NCBI RefSeq assembly: GCF_003363155.1 | Contig: NZ_QRBE01000001.1 | Location: 825,325 to 883,201, forward strand | Source of the DNA: Dyella monticola | Lineage (GTDB): Bacteria > Pseudomonadota > Gammaproteobacteria > Xanthomonadales > Rhodanobacteraceae | Length of the DNA: 57,877 nucleotides | Reading direction: 5' to 3' | In this document: one piece after another, positions 1-8,563 of the stretch | Layout: the number at the start of each line of letters is the position of its first letter | How positions within the stretch are numbered: position 1 is the stretch's first letter | Program-made: the position numbers and the translations under genes | Notes under the pieces: generated by a model | Seen by the model: only the letters and a program-made list of their open reading frames with translations | Databases searched by the model: none | Told to the model about the DNA's origin: nothing

Positions 1-1
1 C

Positions 2-751
2 GAGAAGGTGCTGGGCAATGTGGTGTCCTCGGGCGTCAAGGTGCTGGTGCTGGCCGTGATCGTCGGCATCGGCTCGACGATCTTCGGGCAGTTCCAGGCG
101 CCGGCCGGTGCCGATCCGTCGCTCAACCACGCACTCGCGATCATGCTCGCCTCGCTCACGATGCTCGGACTCGGCCTCTTTGGGCCGGGCATCGCCACGG
201 GCCTTGTGTCCGGTGCGCCGCAGCTCGGTGCCGGAGCCGCGGCCGGCACGGCGCTCGGCGCGGCGGGCTTGGCCTTTGCCGGAGGAGCCGCCGCAGCGGG
301 CGGCGGCGCGGCGATCGCCGCCGGCACACGTCTCGCCGCGCGCGGCGCGATCGGTACTGCGCGTGCAGCCAGCGGCGCTGCGACAGCGTATCGCGCCGGG
401 GCCGCTGCATCGGGCACGACCGGCGCACGCGCCTTCGGCGCCGGCATGGCCAACGTCGCGCGCAGCGGCGCGCAGGCGGCCGGGGCACGGGTCGCAGCCG
501 GTGCGCGTGCCATGCGAGATCGCGCGGCGTCGGCTGTTGGCACTGCGCCTGCAGGCGCAGCATCCGGCACTGCGGTCTCCAGTGGTGCCGCATCACCCGC
601 CATCGACGACAAAGCGCCCGGCTGGGCGCAGCGCCTGCACCGCCGCCAGCGCGTCGTGCATGGCGCCTCAACCGCCGCCCACGTTGCACGCTCGGCCGAT
701 CACGGCGGTGGCGGGGCCGCGCCCGAGCTACGCGATCCCTCGAACGAGTAG
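2..751 (+). CDS. trbL: TrbL, conjugative type IV secretion inner-membrane protein (5'-truncated)
   Basis: This is the C-terminal part of a TrbL/VirB6-family polytopic membrane protein of the conjugation channel. The reading frame is open to the left window edge, so the start is missing. The visible part begins in a conserved hydrophobic stretch (VLVLAVIVGIGSTIFGQF) followed by another membrane segment and the motif GPGIATGLVSGAPQLGAGA, both typical of TrbL. The last 150 residues are an Ala/Gly-rich low-complexity tail, which is also usual for the family. trbF starts 12 bases downstream in the same direction. The order L-F-G-I-DUF2274 is that of Tn4371-like conjugative elements. I am confident of the family. 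Confidence 0.9.
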   Translation, partial: EKVLGNVVSSGVKVLVLAVIVGIGSTIFGQFQAPAGADPSLNHALAIMLASLTMLGLGLFGPGIATGLVSGAPQLGAGAAAGTALGAAGLAFAGGAAAAGGGAAIAAGTRLAARGAIGTARAASGAATAYRAGAAASGTTGARAFGAGMANVARSGAQAAGARVAAGARAMRDRAASAVGTAPAGAASGTAVSSGAASPAIDDKAPGWAQRLHRRQRVVHGASTAAHVARSADHGGGGAAPELRDPSNE

Positions 752-763
752 GGGAGGCAAGTC

Positions 764-1468
764 ATGCGCTTCAAACGACCCGGTGTGCGCTACAGCGAGT
801 CCCCTATACCGGCCACGCCTTATCAAGCCGCCGTGCAGGTCTGGGATGAACGCATTGGCAGCGTCCGCGTGCAGGCGAAGAACTGGCGGTTGATGGCTTT
901 CAGCTGCCTGGGACTCGCGCTGCTGATGGCGGTCGGCCTGGTATCGCAATCCAGCCAGTCGCGTGTCACGCCTTATGTGGTCGAAGTCGATCACGCAGGG
1001 CAGGTCCGCGCCGTAGGGGCGGCAGTGACGCCGTATACGCCGACCGACGCACAGATCGCCTATCACCTGGCGCGCTTTATTACCGACGTGCGCTCACTGT
1101 CGATCGACCCGATCGTGGTGCGGCAGAACTGGCTCGAAGCCTACGGCTACACCACTGATCGGGGCGCGGCCACGTTGAACGATTACGCCCGCGCGCACGA
1201 TCCGTTCGCCCATGTCGGTCAGGATTCCACATCGGTCGAGGTGATCAGCGTGGTGCGCGTCAGCGATGCCTCGTTCCAGGTGCGCTGGACCGAACAGCAC
1301 TTCAACGATGGCACGCCGACCGGCACTGAGCATTGGACCGCGATCCTGACGCTGGTCATGCAGACACCGCGCACCGAACAGCAAGTGCGCCGCAATCCAC
1401 TGGGCATCTACATCAACGGCCTGTCGTGGAGCCGTGATCTCAACGCATCGGAAGGAACGAAACCATGA
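764..1468 (+). CDS. trbF: TrbF/VirB8-like conjugal transfer protein
   Basis: This is a bitopic inner-membrane protein of the conjugation channel, homologous to VirB8, which nucleates channel assembly. The 234 residues have a short cytoplasmic N-terminus with the TPYQAAVQVWDERIG motif, one membrane helix around residues 43-63 (LMAFSCLGLALLMAVGLVS) and a periplasmic NTF2-like domain that includes VTPYVVEVDHAGQVRAVG. Length and order fit the TrbF family. It has a Shine-Dalgarno sequence (GGGAGG) about 8 bases upstream of the ATG. Its end overlaps trbG by 4 bases (ATGA), indicating one operon with translational coupling. Confidence 0.92.
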   Translation: MRFKRPGVRYSESPIPATPYQAAVQVWDERIGSVRVQAKNWRLMAFSCLGLALLMAVGLVSQSSQSRVTPYVVEVDHAGQVRAVGAAVTPYTPTDAQIAYHLARFITDVRSLSIDPIVVRQNWLEAYGYTTDRGAATLNDYARAHDPFAHVGQDSTSVEVISVVRVSDASFQVRWTEQHFNDGTPTGTEHWTAILTLVMQTPRTEQQVRRNPLGIYINGLSWSRDLNASEGTKP

Positions 1469-2619
1469 GCACATCGCCGTTTCCCGTTTCATCACGACAA
1501 AGCGGCCGCGGTCGCGGCGCGCGCGACCGCGTTGCGCGGCAAGCTTATCAACGTCGTCTCAGCGAAGAGTTGTGGCAGATATGGCCGTTGTTCTCGTCAC
1601 GCCTTGCGCTGGATGCGCGCACGCTCCGCACTATCTGCCTGCTGACGCTCGCCGCCGCCGCGAGTGGTTGCGCATCCACCGGCAAGCCGCCGCCGTCCAT
1701 CTCGCTCGATGAATCCGTGATGGCCGAACCGTTGTTCGAGCCCCCGAAACCCGTTGCGGTGGTGGAAGTCCCGAAGCCCCTCCCATTGCCGGACCAGATG
1801 AAGCCACTGCCGGGTCGCACGGATGCCACGCCGGCGCCGGAACCCGCGGACGCGAAGGCGCGGGTCGAGCAGGCCAATGTCGAGGCGAGCGTGGCGCCCG
1901 CGCGCGACGGCTACATCAATGCGATTCAGGTCTGGCCGTTCTCAGACGGCGCGCTGTATCAGGTCTATACGAGTCCGGGCCGAGTAACGGTCATCGCCTT
2001 GCAGCCGGGTGAGGAACTGGTGACGGTGGCCGCCGGCGACACCGTGCAATGGATCGTGGGTGATACGGCAAGCGGAAGCGGTGCGAGCCGGCGTGTGGAC
2101 GTGATGGTCAAGCCGGTGCGCGTGGGCATCAAGACGAACCTGGTCATCACGACGAGCAGGCGTACCTACCTGCTGGAACTCACTTCCACCCCGCAGGCAT
2201 GGATGGCGGCGGTGTCGTGGGAGTATCCGAAGGATCAGATGCTAGCGCTGCAGGCTCAGGCGAAGGCGGCGGCTGCCGCAGCGCCCGTCGCCGCAGGCTT
2301 GTCGTTGGATCAATTGCACTTCCGTTACGCGATCACAGGGGATAGCCCGCCGTGGAAGCCGGTACGGGCGTTCGACGACGGGCAGCATGTCTACATCCAG
2401 TTTCCGTCCGGCATTGCGCAGGGCGAATTGCCACCGTTGTTCGTGGTGGGCCCGGACGGTAAAGGCGAACTGGTGAACTATCGGTTCCACGCCCCTTACG
2501 ACATCGTGGATCGCCTGTTCGGCGCGGCCGAGTTGCGTTTGGGCGGGGAGAAAGCCGCCGTGGTACGCATCGAGCGCACCGACGGCGTTCCTGCGGGAGC
2601 CAGTCATGGCCGCGACTGA
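1465..2619 (+). CDS. trbG: TrbG/VirB9-like conjugal transfer lipoprotein
   Basis: This is the outer-membrane-associated channel component of the type IV secretion system, with a VirB9/TrbG/CagX domain over about residues 145-375. A lipobox (AASGC) places the lipidated Cys near residue 69. That gives an unusually long, Arg-rich leader of about 55 residues before the hydrophobic stretch, so the annotated ATG may lie upstream of the real start. The ATG is nevertheless kept because it overlaps the trbF stop in the usual ATGA fashion. The C-terminal domain contains QVYTSPGRVTVIALQPGEEL and the conserved R-x-Y-L-L-E-L strand. It overlaps trbI by 14 bases. Confidence 0.9.
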   Translation: MSTSPFPVSSRQSGRGRGARDRVARQAYQRRLSEELWQIWPLFSSRLALDARTLRTICLLTLAAAASGCASTGKPPPSISLDESVMAEPLFEPPKPVAVVEVPKPLPLPDQMKPLPGRTDATPAPEPADAKARVEQANVEASVAPARDGYINAIQVWPFSDGALYQVYTSPGRVTVIALQPGEELVTVAAGDTVQWIVGDTASGSGASRRVDVMVKPVRVGIKTNLVITTSRRTYLLELTSTPQAWMAAVSWEYPKDQMLALQAQAKAAAAAAPVAAGLSLDQLHFRYAITGDSPPWKPVRAFDDGQHVYIQFPSGIAQGELPPLFVVGPDGKGELVNYRFHAPYDIVDRLFGAAELRLGGEKAAVVRIERTDGVPAGASHGRD

Positions 2620-3901
2620 CCACGGAGCGCCGCCCGCACCGAAGGTGCCACCTGAGCGCGTCGCGTTGCGCGCCGCGCCGCGTCCAGTGACGCGGCTCAA
2701 CCGCCGTACGCTGGCCGTCTCCGCCACGCTGCTGGCGGTGGCCGTTGCCGGCGCGTCGATGTGGGCACTGCAATCGAAAGGCCGGCGGGGTTCAGGCAGC
2801 CAAACGAATCTCTACAACGTCGATCGGATCGCCAAGGCTGACGACTTAGATCAGTTGCCGGCTGACTACTCGAAGCTGCCGGCGAAGCCAGAGCCCGCAC
2901 CATCGCCGGCGGCCGGTGTGCCGCAGCTCGGACCGCCCTTACCGGGCGATTGGGGCGCTTCATCGGTCACGCCGTTGCCGACGGGCAATCCCACGACAGG
3001 ACCATCGGCCGAGAGCATCGATCGGCAGCGTCGGGCCGAAGAAATCGCGCGGTCGGCGGTGTTCTTCCGTACCACCACCAACAACGGAAAGCCCGATGCC
3101 GCTTCGACGGGCGCGAACACCTCACCGGTGGCCAACGCTGCCGCTGGATCCTTCAACCCGATGGGTGCCGGCCCGGCATCCTCGGCGGCGCAACCCAATG
3201 ATCCGACCGCCATCCAGAACCGGCAGGATCAGAAGGAAGCGTTCTTGGTCAATGGCGCTGAGGCGGCTACTCGGAACACCGGTGGCTTGCAGGCGCCGGC
3301 TTCGCCGTACACGGTGATGGCGGGCACCATCATTCCGGCCGCTCTGGTGACGGGCATCAATTCCGACCTACCGGGAGAGATCATCGCCGAGGTGACACAA
3401 CCGGTGTACGACACCGCGACGGGGCAATACCTACTCATCCCGCAGGGCTCGCGCCTGATTGGCCGCTACGACAGCCAGGTCGCGTTCGGGCAGCGGCGCG
3501 TGCTGCTGGTGTGGTTGCGGCTGGTGTTGCCGGATACCTCGTCGATCGCGCTGGACAAGCTGCCCGGCATCGACCCGGCCGGCTATGCCGGCGTCGAAGA
3601 TGGGGTGGATTGGCATTGGGGTCGCATCTTGTCCGGGGCGGCCCTGTCCACGATGCTGGGCGTCAGCTCCGAACTGGCCGTCTCCAACGAAGGTGACATT
3701 AATGGCAACACTGTGCTTGCGTTGCGCGACAGCGCGCAGGACACCGCCAACCAGGTCGGCCAGGAGATCACCCGTCGCAACCTCAGCGTCCAGCCGACGC
3801 TGACTGTGCGGCCGGGCTTTCCGGTGGACGTGATGGTGAACAAGGATCTGGTGCTACGGCCGTACCAGCCGCTCTTTATCCAGCGAGGGCCGATGCCATG
3901 A
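2606..3901 (+). CDS. trbI: TrbI/VirB10-like conjugal transfer protein
   Basis: TrbI (VirB10 family) bridges the inner and outer membranes in the conjugation channel. The 431 residues consist of a short cytoplasmic tail, one membrane helix around residues 31-55 (LAVSATLLAVAVAGASMWAL), a Pro-rich periplasmic linker and the C-terminal beta-barrel domain. The barrel begins near SPYTVMAGTIIPAALVTGINSDLPG and contains YLLIPQGSRLIGRYDSQV, the signature of the family. The length is normal. It overlaps both trbG upstream and the DUF2274 gene downstream (ATGA), so it belongs to the same operon. Confidence 0.95.
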   Translation: MAATDHGAPPAPKVPPERVALRAAPRPVTRLNRRTLAVSATLLAVAVAGASMWALQSKGRRGSGSQTNLYNVDRIAKADDLDQLPADYSKLPAKPEPAPSPAAGVPQLGPPLPGDWGASSVTPLPTGNPTTGPSAESIDRQRRAEEIARSAVFFRTTTNNGKPDAASTGANTSPVANAAAGSFNPMGAGPASSAAQPNDPTAIQNRQDQKEAFLVNGAEAATRNTGGLQAPASPYTVMAGTIIPAALVTGINSDLPGEIIAEVTQPVYDTATGQYLLIPQGSRLIGRYDSQVAFGQRRVLLVWLRLVLPDTSSIALDKLPGIDPAGYAGVEDGVDWHWGRILSGAALSTMLGVSSELAVSNEGDINGNTVLALRDSAQDTANQVGQEITRRNLSVQPTLTVRPGFPVDVMVNKDLVLRPYQPLFIQRGPMP

Positions 3902-4161
3902 GTGCGTCCCCAAAAAAACTGCGGCTCGGGCCGCTACCCGACACGCGAACAGTCAAGTTGACGTTTCCGTGCCCGGCCCAGCTCAAAGCCGATCTTGATC
4001 GGTACGCCGCCATGCATGCACAAAGCTACGGCGAAGCGGTCGATGCGGCGATGCTGATCCCGCTCATGCTGGAAGCGTTCATGACCGCCGATCGCGGGTT
4101 CCGGCGGTCAAAGCGACAGGGCTCGCGGCTTGCCGATGGCGCACCGGTGGCGTCCCGCTGA
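3898..4161 (+). CDS. DUF2274 protein of the trb operon
   Basis: This is a small soluble protein of 87 residues of the DUF2274 family, which regularly follows trbI in conjugative elements. The conserved core is KLTFPCPAQLKADLDRYAAMHAQSYGE, which resembles a ribbon-helix-helix DNA-binding fold. A regulatory role is therefore possible but unproven. The ATG overlaps the trbI stop by 4 bases. It is the last gene of the trb operon, and the next gene is on the opposite strand and converges with it. Confidence 0.85.
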   Translation: MSASPKKLRLGPLPDTRTVKLTFPCPAQLKADLDRYAAMHAQSYGEAVDAAMLIPLMLEAFMTADRGFRRSKRQGSRLADGAPVASR

Positions 4162-4222
4162 GAGTAGGGCATTCTCCTCGCAGGGCACACGACCGCGCCG
4201 GTTGCGGCCCGGCCGGCCGTCC

Positions 4223-5152
4223 TTACTCTTCGCGCTCGGTATCCCCGTGCGGCGAGTCTTCGATCAGCTGTACAAGCGGCACCTGAAAGAATCGCGGTCG
4301 TACCGCACGATGGCGGCGCATCGCCGCATGCAGCGTCGAGGGGCTGCGGTCCAGACGCCGGGCCACAGTCGCCAGCGAAAAGCCACCGCCCTGCGTCGCG
4401 TGCCAGGCAATCAGGGCTCGGGCCAGGGGCAGGACCGGCCTCCCTGACGACTGCAGGTCCTCTGGCGCCAGACCCAGGCGCTGGCACACGGCCTCAATGA
4501 TCTGCTCCAGCGGGGGGCGTCCCGATTCGACTTGGTGCAGCCAGCGGCAGAAGGCGGCGAGGGGCATCCCACGACCGCCCAAACGCGCCTCGGCGATAGC
4601 CGGGGCCTCGCCCTGCGCCATGAAGCGGCCGTAACCCTCCGTTCCGGCGAAGCCTCGCTGGGCCAGTTGCGTATAGACGAGTAAGGTCGTGAGCCAGCGC
4701 GTCTCGCACAAACCGAGGTAAGCGCGATGGCTATTCGCCACGTAGTCGCGCAGGTCTTCGACCTTGCCGGCCATCAGCGGCGCCAGGTGGATGTACCGGA
4801 CAAGCTCCGGCAGATGCTCGGTTCGCTTGAGCAGGATGGCCCGGTACGCCCGGCCGAAGTGATGTCCCGGCCGGCGGTAGCGGCGGCTGACCGCACGCGA
4901 GTAGGGGCCCATCGCTTGCTGCACGATGCGGCCAATCGGCACCTCATGCACCTGAATCACCAGATGCGCCTGCTGCGTCAGCCAGGCGTAGGCGTGTAAC
5001 CGGGCCCGAGCGCGTTCGAGCGCTTGGGCGAGCATGACCTCAAAGAGCGGCTGATCGGAGGACGGCTCCGGAAACAACGGACGCCCCACGTTCGTCGTCA
5101 GTGTTACGCCGTAGATACTCCCCTTTGCGTGGGGATGTCGTCTCTGCGTCAC
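4223..5152 (-). CDS. REP-associated-transposase-like protein 1, HUH motif degraded
   Basis: This 309-residue protein resembles long RAYT/IS200-type Y1 transposases but is probably not a working enzyme. The expected N-H-V-H-L of the HUH nuclease is replaced by Q-Q-A-H-L at residues 60-64, so one of the two metal-binding His is gone. The region around the usual catalytic Tyr (GPYSRAVSRRY) and the GHHFGRAYRAI and VRYIHLAPLMAG motifs remain. The last 110 residues contain a helical DNA-binding region like DnaA domain IV (LARALIAWHATQGGGFSLATVARRLDRSPSTLHAAMRRHR). The start is GTG without a clear ribosome site, 15 bases after the ABC exporter stop, so the two may be co-transcribed. A DNA-binding regulatory role is inferred. 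Confidence 0.75.
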   Translation of the reverse strand: MTQRRHPHAKGSIYGVTLTTNVGRPLFPEPSSDQPLFEVMLAQALERARARLHAYAWLTQQAHLVIQVHEVPIGRIVQQAMGPYSRAVSRRYRRPGHHFGRAYRAILLKRTEHLPELVRYIHLAPLMAGKVEDLRDYVANSHRAYLGLCETRWLTTLLVYTQLAQRGFAGTEGYGRFMAQGEAPAIAEARLGGRGMPLAAFCRWLHQVESGRPPLEQIIEAVCQRLGLAPEDLQSSGRPVLPLARALIAWHATQGGGFSLATVARRLDRSPSTLHAAMRRHRAVRPRFFQVPLVQLIEDSPHGDTEREE

Positions 5153-5167
5153 GGGGGCGGCCTGGGC

Positions 5168-6982
5168 TTACGAGGGATACACGCGCTCGTAGGGGGCGGT
5201 ATCGGCACATTGCTGCTGGTGCCATAGGCGCGCGTAAAGGCTATCGGATGCCAGCAACGCCGCGTGCGTGCCGCGTTCGGCGATGCGTCCCTGCTGCAGC
5301 ACGATGATCTCCTCGGCGTGGGCCACGGACGAGAGTCGGTGCGAGACGACTACGGTCGTGTGATGCTGGGCGATCTGGCGCAGATTGCGCACGATATGCT
5401 GCTCGGTCAACGCATCCAGCGAGGACGTCGCTTCGTCGAACCAGAACAACCGCGGACGGCGCAACATCGCCCGGGCAATCGACACGCGCTGGCGTTCGCC
5501 GCCGGATAGACGAAGACCATGCTCCCCTACGCGCGTCTCATACCCTTCTGGCTGTCGCATGATGAAGGCGTGCAACTGTGCCAGGCGGGCCGCTTGCTCT
5601 ATCTCCACGCGTGTGCATTCGGGATTGCCCAGGCGAATGTTGTTGGCGATCGTGTCGTTGAGCAACAGGGTATCCTGCGGGACCACGGCGACCGCGGCGC
5701 GCAGCGATGCCAGCGCCAGGTCGCAGACCGGACAGCCATCGAGCAGAATCCTGCCACTATCAGGCTCGACCAGTCGGACTGCGAGGCGCAGCAGGGTGGA
5801 CTTGCCAGCACCGCTGGCACCCACGACCCCCAGGGTCCGGCCGGCGCGCACGCGAAAACTTATGTCTTGGAGCACCGGTTGTCCCGTGCCGTAGCTGAGA
5901 TGCACACGGTCGAACACGAGTTCGCCGTACCCATCGACCGCCGGTGTTGCCCTGCCTTGCACTGACTCCGGCGCTTGCCGCTGCAAATCCAGCATGCGCT
6001 CGACGAAGGCCAGGCCGCGCGCGAGCTGCTGCAAGGCCACGCCCAACATTTCCACGGGCCGCACCAGTTGAAGCAGGTACGCGCTGACCATCACGAAAAC
6101 CCCAAGCGTCATGGCCCCGGCCCGTACCTGTCGGCACGCATACGCCAAGGTGAGCCCCAGGAAGCCCGCGAAGATCGTCCCGACCAGCATGCCGTTGGAC
6201 AGGCGGCGTGCATAATAGGTGCGCCAGTGCGCTTCGCCACGCGCAAGCACGGCATCGAACCGTTTCCCGGCGATCGACTCGGCGCCGAAATACTTTACCA
6301 ACTCAAAGTTGGCCACGTAGTCGAGCATCACGCCGTGGGCCTCGGTCTGCGCCGCCGCCGCCGCGCGCGCAGGACCCGCGATGCGTACAACGCCCCAGGC
6401 GAACACCGCTGCGTAGCCGAGGAGCGCCAGCACGAACAGCGCTGTGAACACCGGCTGCCCCAGGTGCAGCAGCACCCCAATGACGGTAGCCAACTCCAGC
6501 AGCACCGGCAGGATCGTGTACAGCGTGTACTGCAGGATGTATTCCACGCCCTGCAGACCTGTCGTGAGCGCTTCGCTCACCGCGCCGACCTTCATCTGCA
6601 GATGAAACCGCATGGGCAGGCGGATGACGTGGGCGAACAACCGCTCGCTCAGGCTGCGGTACATGCGCCGCTGGGCACCGCCGAACACGAACTCGCGCAG
6701 TTGGGAGGCAATCCGCGTCAACCACGTGGCAAGGGCGTAGATCCCCACCACTGCGAACAGTGGCAGCGGGGCATCGTGCGCCGAAGGATTTAGGTCGTCG
6801 ACGACGCTTTTCAGTACGACTGGCGCTAGGCCATTGAGTACAGCGGCCACACCCACGAGGACTAGAGCAAGACACAGCCGGCGCTTGGCATACGCGTCCA
6901 TCTCCCGCAGCAACTGCACTGTTTCGCGCAATACCTGCCCAGCAGTGGCCTTCGGCGCGCCCGTGTGCGAGTCGTCCCGCAC
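5168..6982 (-). CDS. Atm1/HMT1-like ABC exporter (fused membrane and ATPase domains)
   Basis: This is a half-size ABC exporter that probably works as a homodimer in the inner membrane. It has about six membrane helices followed by a nucleotide-binding domain with Walker A GASGAGKST, signature LSGGERQ, Walker B RLFWFDE and the H-loop VVSHRLSS. The motif NFELVKYFGAE is typical of the Atm1/HMT1 branch rather than of McjD-type lasso exporters. The frame is open to 7171, but a start there would overlap the upstream gene by 179 bases. I prefer GTG at 6982, ten bases after that gene's stop, although no strong ribosome site is visible. Its place between two transposase-like genes, beside precursor A1, suggests lasso-peptide export or resistance, which is only an inference. 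Confidence 0.85.
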   Translation of the reverse strand: MRDDSHTGAPKATAGQVLRETVQLLREMDAYAKRRLCLALVLVGVAAVLNGLAPVVLKSVVDDLNPSAHDAPLPLFAVVGIYALATWLTRIASQLREFVFGGAQRRMYRSLSERLFAHVIRLPMRFHLQMKVGAVSEALTTGLQGVEYILQYTLYTILPVLLELATVIGVLLHLGQPVFTALFVLALLGYAAVFAWGVVRIAGPARAAAAAQTEAHGVMLDYVANFELVKYFGAESIAGKRFDAVLARGEAHWRTYYARRLSNGMLVGTIFAGFLGLTLAYACRQVRAGAMTLGVFVMVSAYLLQLVRPVEMLGVALQQLARGLAFVERMLDLQRQAPESVQGRATPAVDGYGELVFDRVHLSYGTGQPVLQDISFRVRAGRTLGVVGASGAGKSTLLRLAVRLVEPDSGRILLDGCPVCDLALASLRAAVAVVPQDTLLLNDTIANNIRLGNPECTRVEIEQAARLAQLHAFIMRQPEGYETRVGEHGLRLSGGERQRVSIARAMLRRPRLFWFDEATSSLDALTEQHIVRNLRQIAQHHTTVVVSHRLSSVAHAEEIIVLQQGRIAERGTHAALLASDSLYARLWHQQQCADTAPYERVYPS

Positions 6983-6992
6983 GCCAAAGGGA

Positions 6993-8075
6993 TCATCGCG
7001 TCGCTCGACCACGGGGAGCGCCCTGAAGCGAAGCCTTTGCGCTAGTGGCAGAACAAACCCGTCCGATGGACGCCACGCGACGGCGCAGCCGTTCGCGGCG
7101 TGTTGGTCGCTGACAGCCATGCTGCGACGGCGGCACGTCGCGATGACACGCCTCCTCAAGGGCTGCGACATTTACTTCGTCCAACGTTTTGCAGAACAGC
7201 TTCGGGTTGGTTTGTTCATAGCGCGTAATCGCGTGGTATAGCGCAGAGCGTCGGCGTCCGAGCGCGCGCTCTACCTCGGCAAGCGGCGCAACGCCGGTAC
7301 GTATGGCATAGCGTGTGACCACGGCGCGGGCGAGCGTCAGGCGTGATGCTCGAGCGCGCGAGAGCAGTACCGCGCGACTGATGTCCAGCACCTGCGCGAC
7401 AGCCTTGATCGCATCGTCCAAGGTCATGCGTTGATGCTTAACCTGCTGCGCGATGCATCCGGCGAGCCACTGGTCCGCGGTGGCATTGCTGCCGAATGGC
7501 GAGCGCAGTCTCTCGGGCACGACCGCGTCGCCGTCATCGACTTCGGTGAAACGGCGGTACATCTCCCGCTGCTTGGAGCATACGGTCGACAACATCCGAA
7601 GCATGACGCCGGTCCGCAATCCGTTCATCCGGCGTCCGGTCGCGTAAGCGCGATGACTGCTCCAGGGATAAGTCGCCCAGTCTTGCGTCAGTGCCCACTC
7701 GCAGGGGCTGCGATGGATGCTGCGCACGAGGGCAGGCAGCCATGCGCGCGAACGCAGTACCACGGCGCGATAACGCTCGCGAAAAAGGTGACCCGACTCG
7801 CCACGTTGTCGATGCACATAGCGAGACTGTCCGGTTGCGATCCGCTGGATGCACAGTGCCAAGGGCACATCGGTAATGGCGATCGCCAGCCTGATTTGCT
7901 GCGGGCAACAGCAGAACGCGTGGACATGAGCACGAGAGCGCTGCGCACTTCTTCCAATGAGATGGAGCAAATGCCGGAACTCGGCATCGTTCGCGTAGAT
8001 GGTCTGTCCCGTCTCGGCCTGAAGAACAACAAAATTAATACTTTGAGGAATATGTACGCGACCCATGCGCGACAT
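6993..8075 (-). CDS. REP-associated-transposase-like protein 2, HUH and Tyr lost
   Basis: This is a second divergent RAYT-like protein (360 residues from the ATG at 8075, which has a strong AGGAGG site at 8082-8087). The HUH position reads Q-Q-I-R-L at residues 59-63, so both catalytic His are missing. The usual Tyr position is Gln (ATGQSRYVHR). The structural motifs ESGHLFRERYRAVVL and LVRSIHRSPCEWAL persist, as does the DnaA-domain-IV-like C-terminal region (LDDAIKAVAQVLDIS and ALGRRRSALYHAITRYEQ). It is transcribed head-to-head with precursor A1, with 488 bases between the start codons. Loss of all catalytic residues in an intact frame suggests use as a DNA-binding protein, perhaps a regulator of the lasso genes. 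Confidence 0.78.
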   Translation of the reverse strand: MSRMGRVHIPQSINFVVLQAETGQTIYANDAEFRHLLHLIGRSAQRSRAHVHAFCCCPQQIRLAIAITDVPLALCIQRIATGQSRYVHRQRGESGHLFRERYRAVVLRSRAWLPALVRSIHRSPCEWALTQDWATYPWSSHRAYATGRRMNGLRTGVMLRMLSTVCSKQREMYRRFTEVDDGDAVVPERLRSPFGSNATADQWLAGCIAQQVKHQRMTLDDAIKAVAQVLDISRAVLLSRARASRLTLARAVVTRYAIRTGVAPLAEVERALGRRRSALYHAITRYEQTNPKLFCKTLDEVNVAALEEACHRDVPPSQHGCQRPTRRERLRRRVASIGRVCSATSAKASLQGAPRGRATR

Positions 8076-8563
8076 CTCAGTCCTCCTTTCCCTCAAACCT
8101 TCCCACGGTACTCCGCTGTAGCGTCAGCCCTCATTTGGGTCGTTGCCGATATGCCCGGCATGATCCGGAATTGCCTTGCCCGGCACACTGCGACCCCTGT
8201 GCAAGTACACAATACGCGAGTGGTGACCGCGAACCAACGGCAACCTCGCATCTTTGATGCGCATCGTGCGAACGTCTCAAGTCTGTCACCGCAAAACGGT
8301 ATCCCCGTTAGCCCAAAGCGATAGTGGCGCGTTGCGCTGACCATAATGCTCGCCAGATCGTTCCCAACCATCAGGCACCGCTTAAGTATACGCTTGCTTC
8401 GCTTGGCATGAATCGAACTGAGATGACACAGATACGAGCTCGAAAACTGAGGTTTTTCCTATTTCCTCGGCATCTGTGCCCTTGACGACGTTTATACGCC
8501 GTCGCACGGTATCAACGTCACCGGTGAGAGTGTCCACTAAATCCACGGCAGAAGGAGTTCATT
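8076..8563. other. Divergent control region of RAYT-like gene 2 and lasso precursor A1
   Basis: This 488-base stretch holds no convincing gene. It contains the AGGAGG site for the leftward gene at 8082-8087 and the GAAGGAG ribosome site of A1 at 8551-8557. Promoters for both directions must lie here, but none matches a sigma-70 consensus well enough to call. A short inverted repeat is listed separately. Confidence 0.6.
8484..8503. promoter_or_regulatory. Short inverted repeat upstream of precursor A1 (possible operator)
   Basis: The arms GACGACGT and ACGCCGTC pair with one mismatch around a TTAT spacer. The repeat lies about 60 bases before the A1 start and partly overlaps a TTGACG that could be a -35 element. 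An operator role is a guess, and no clear second copy was seen upstream of A2. Confidence 0.25.

Noticed and set aside
4223-5152. RAYT-like 1 as an active mobile element
   Set aside because: The HUH motif is degraded and I saw no flanking REP palindromes or inverted ends.
8093-8371. Minus-strand frame of 92 codons upstream of RAYT-like 2
   Set aside because: It lies in the control region, overlaps the RAYT-like gene upstream part and has no ribosome site or recognisable motif.
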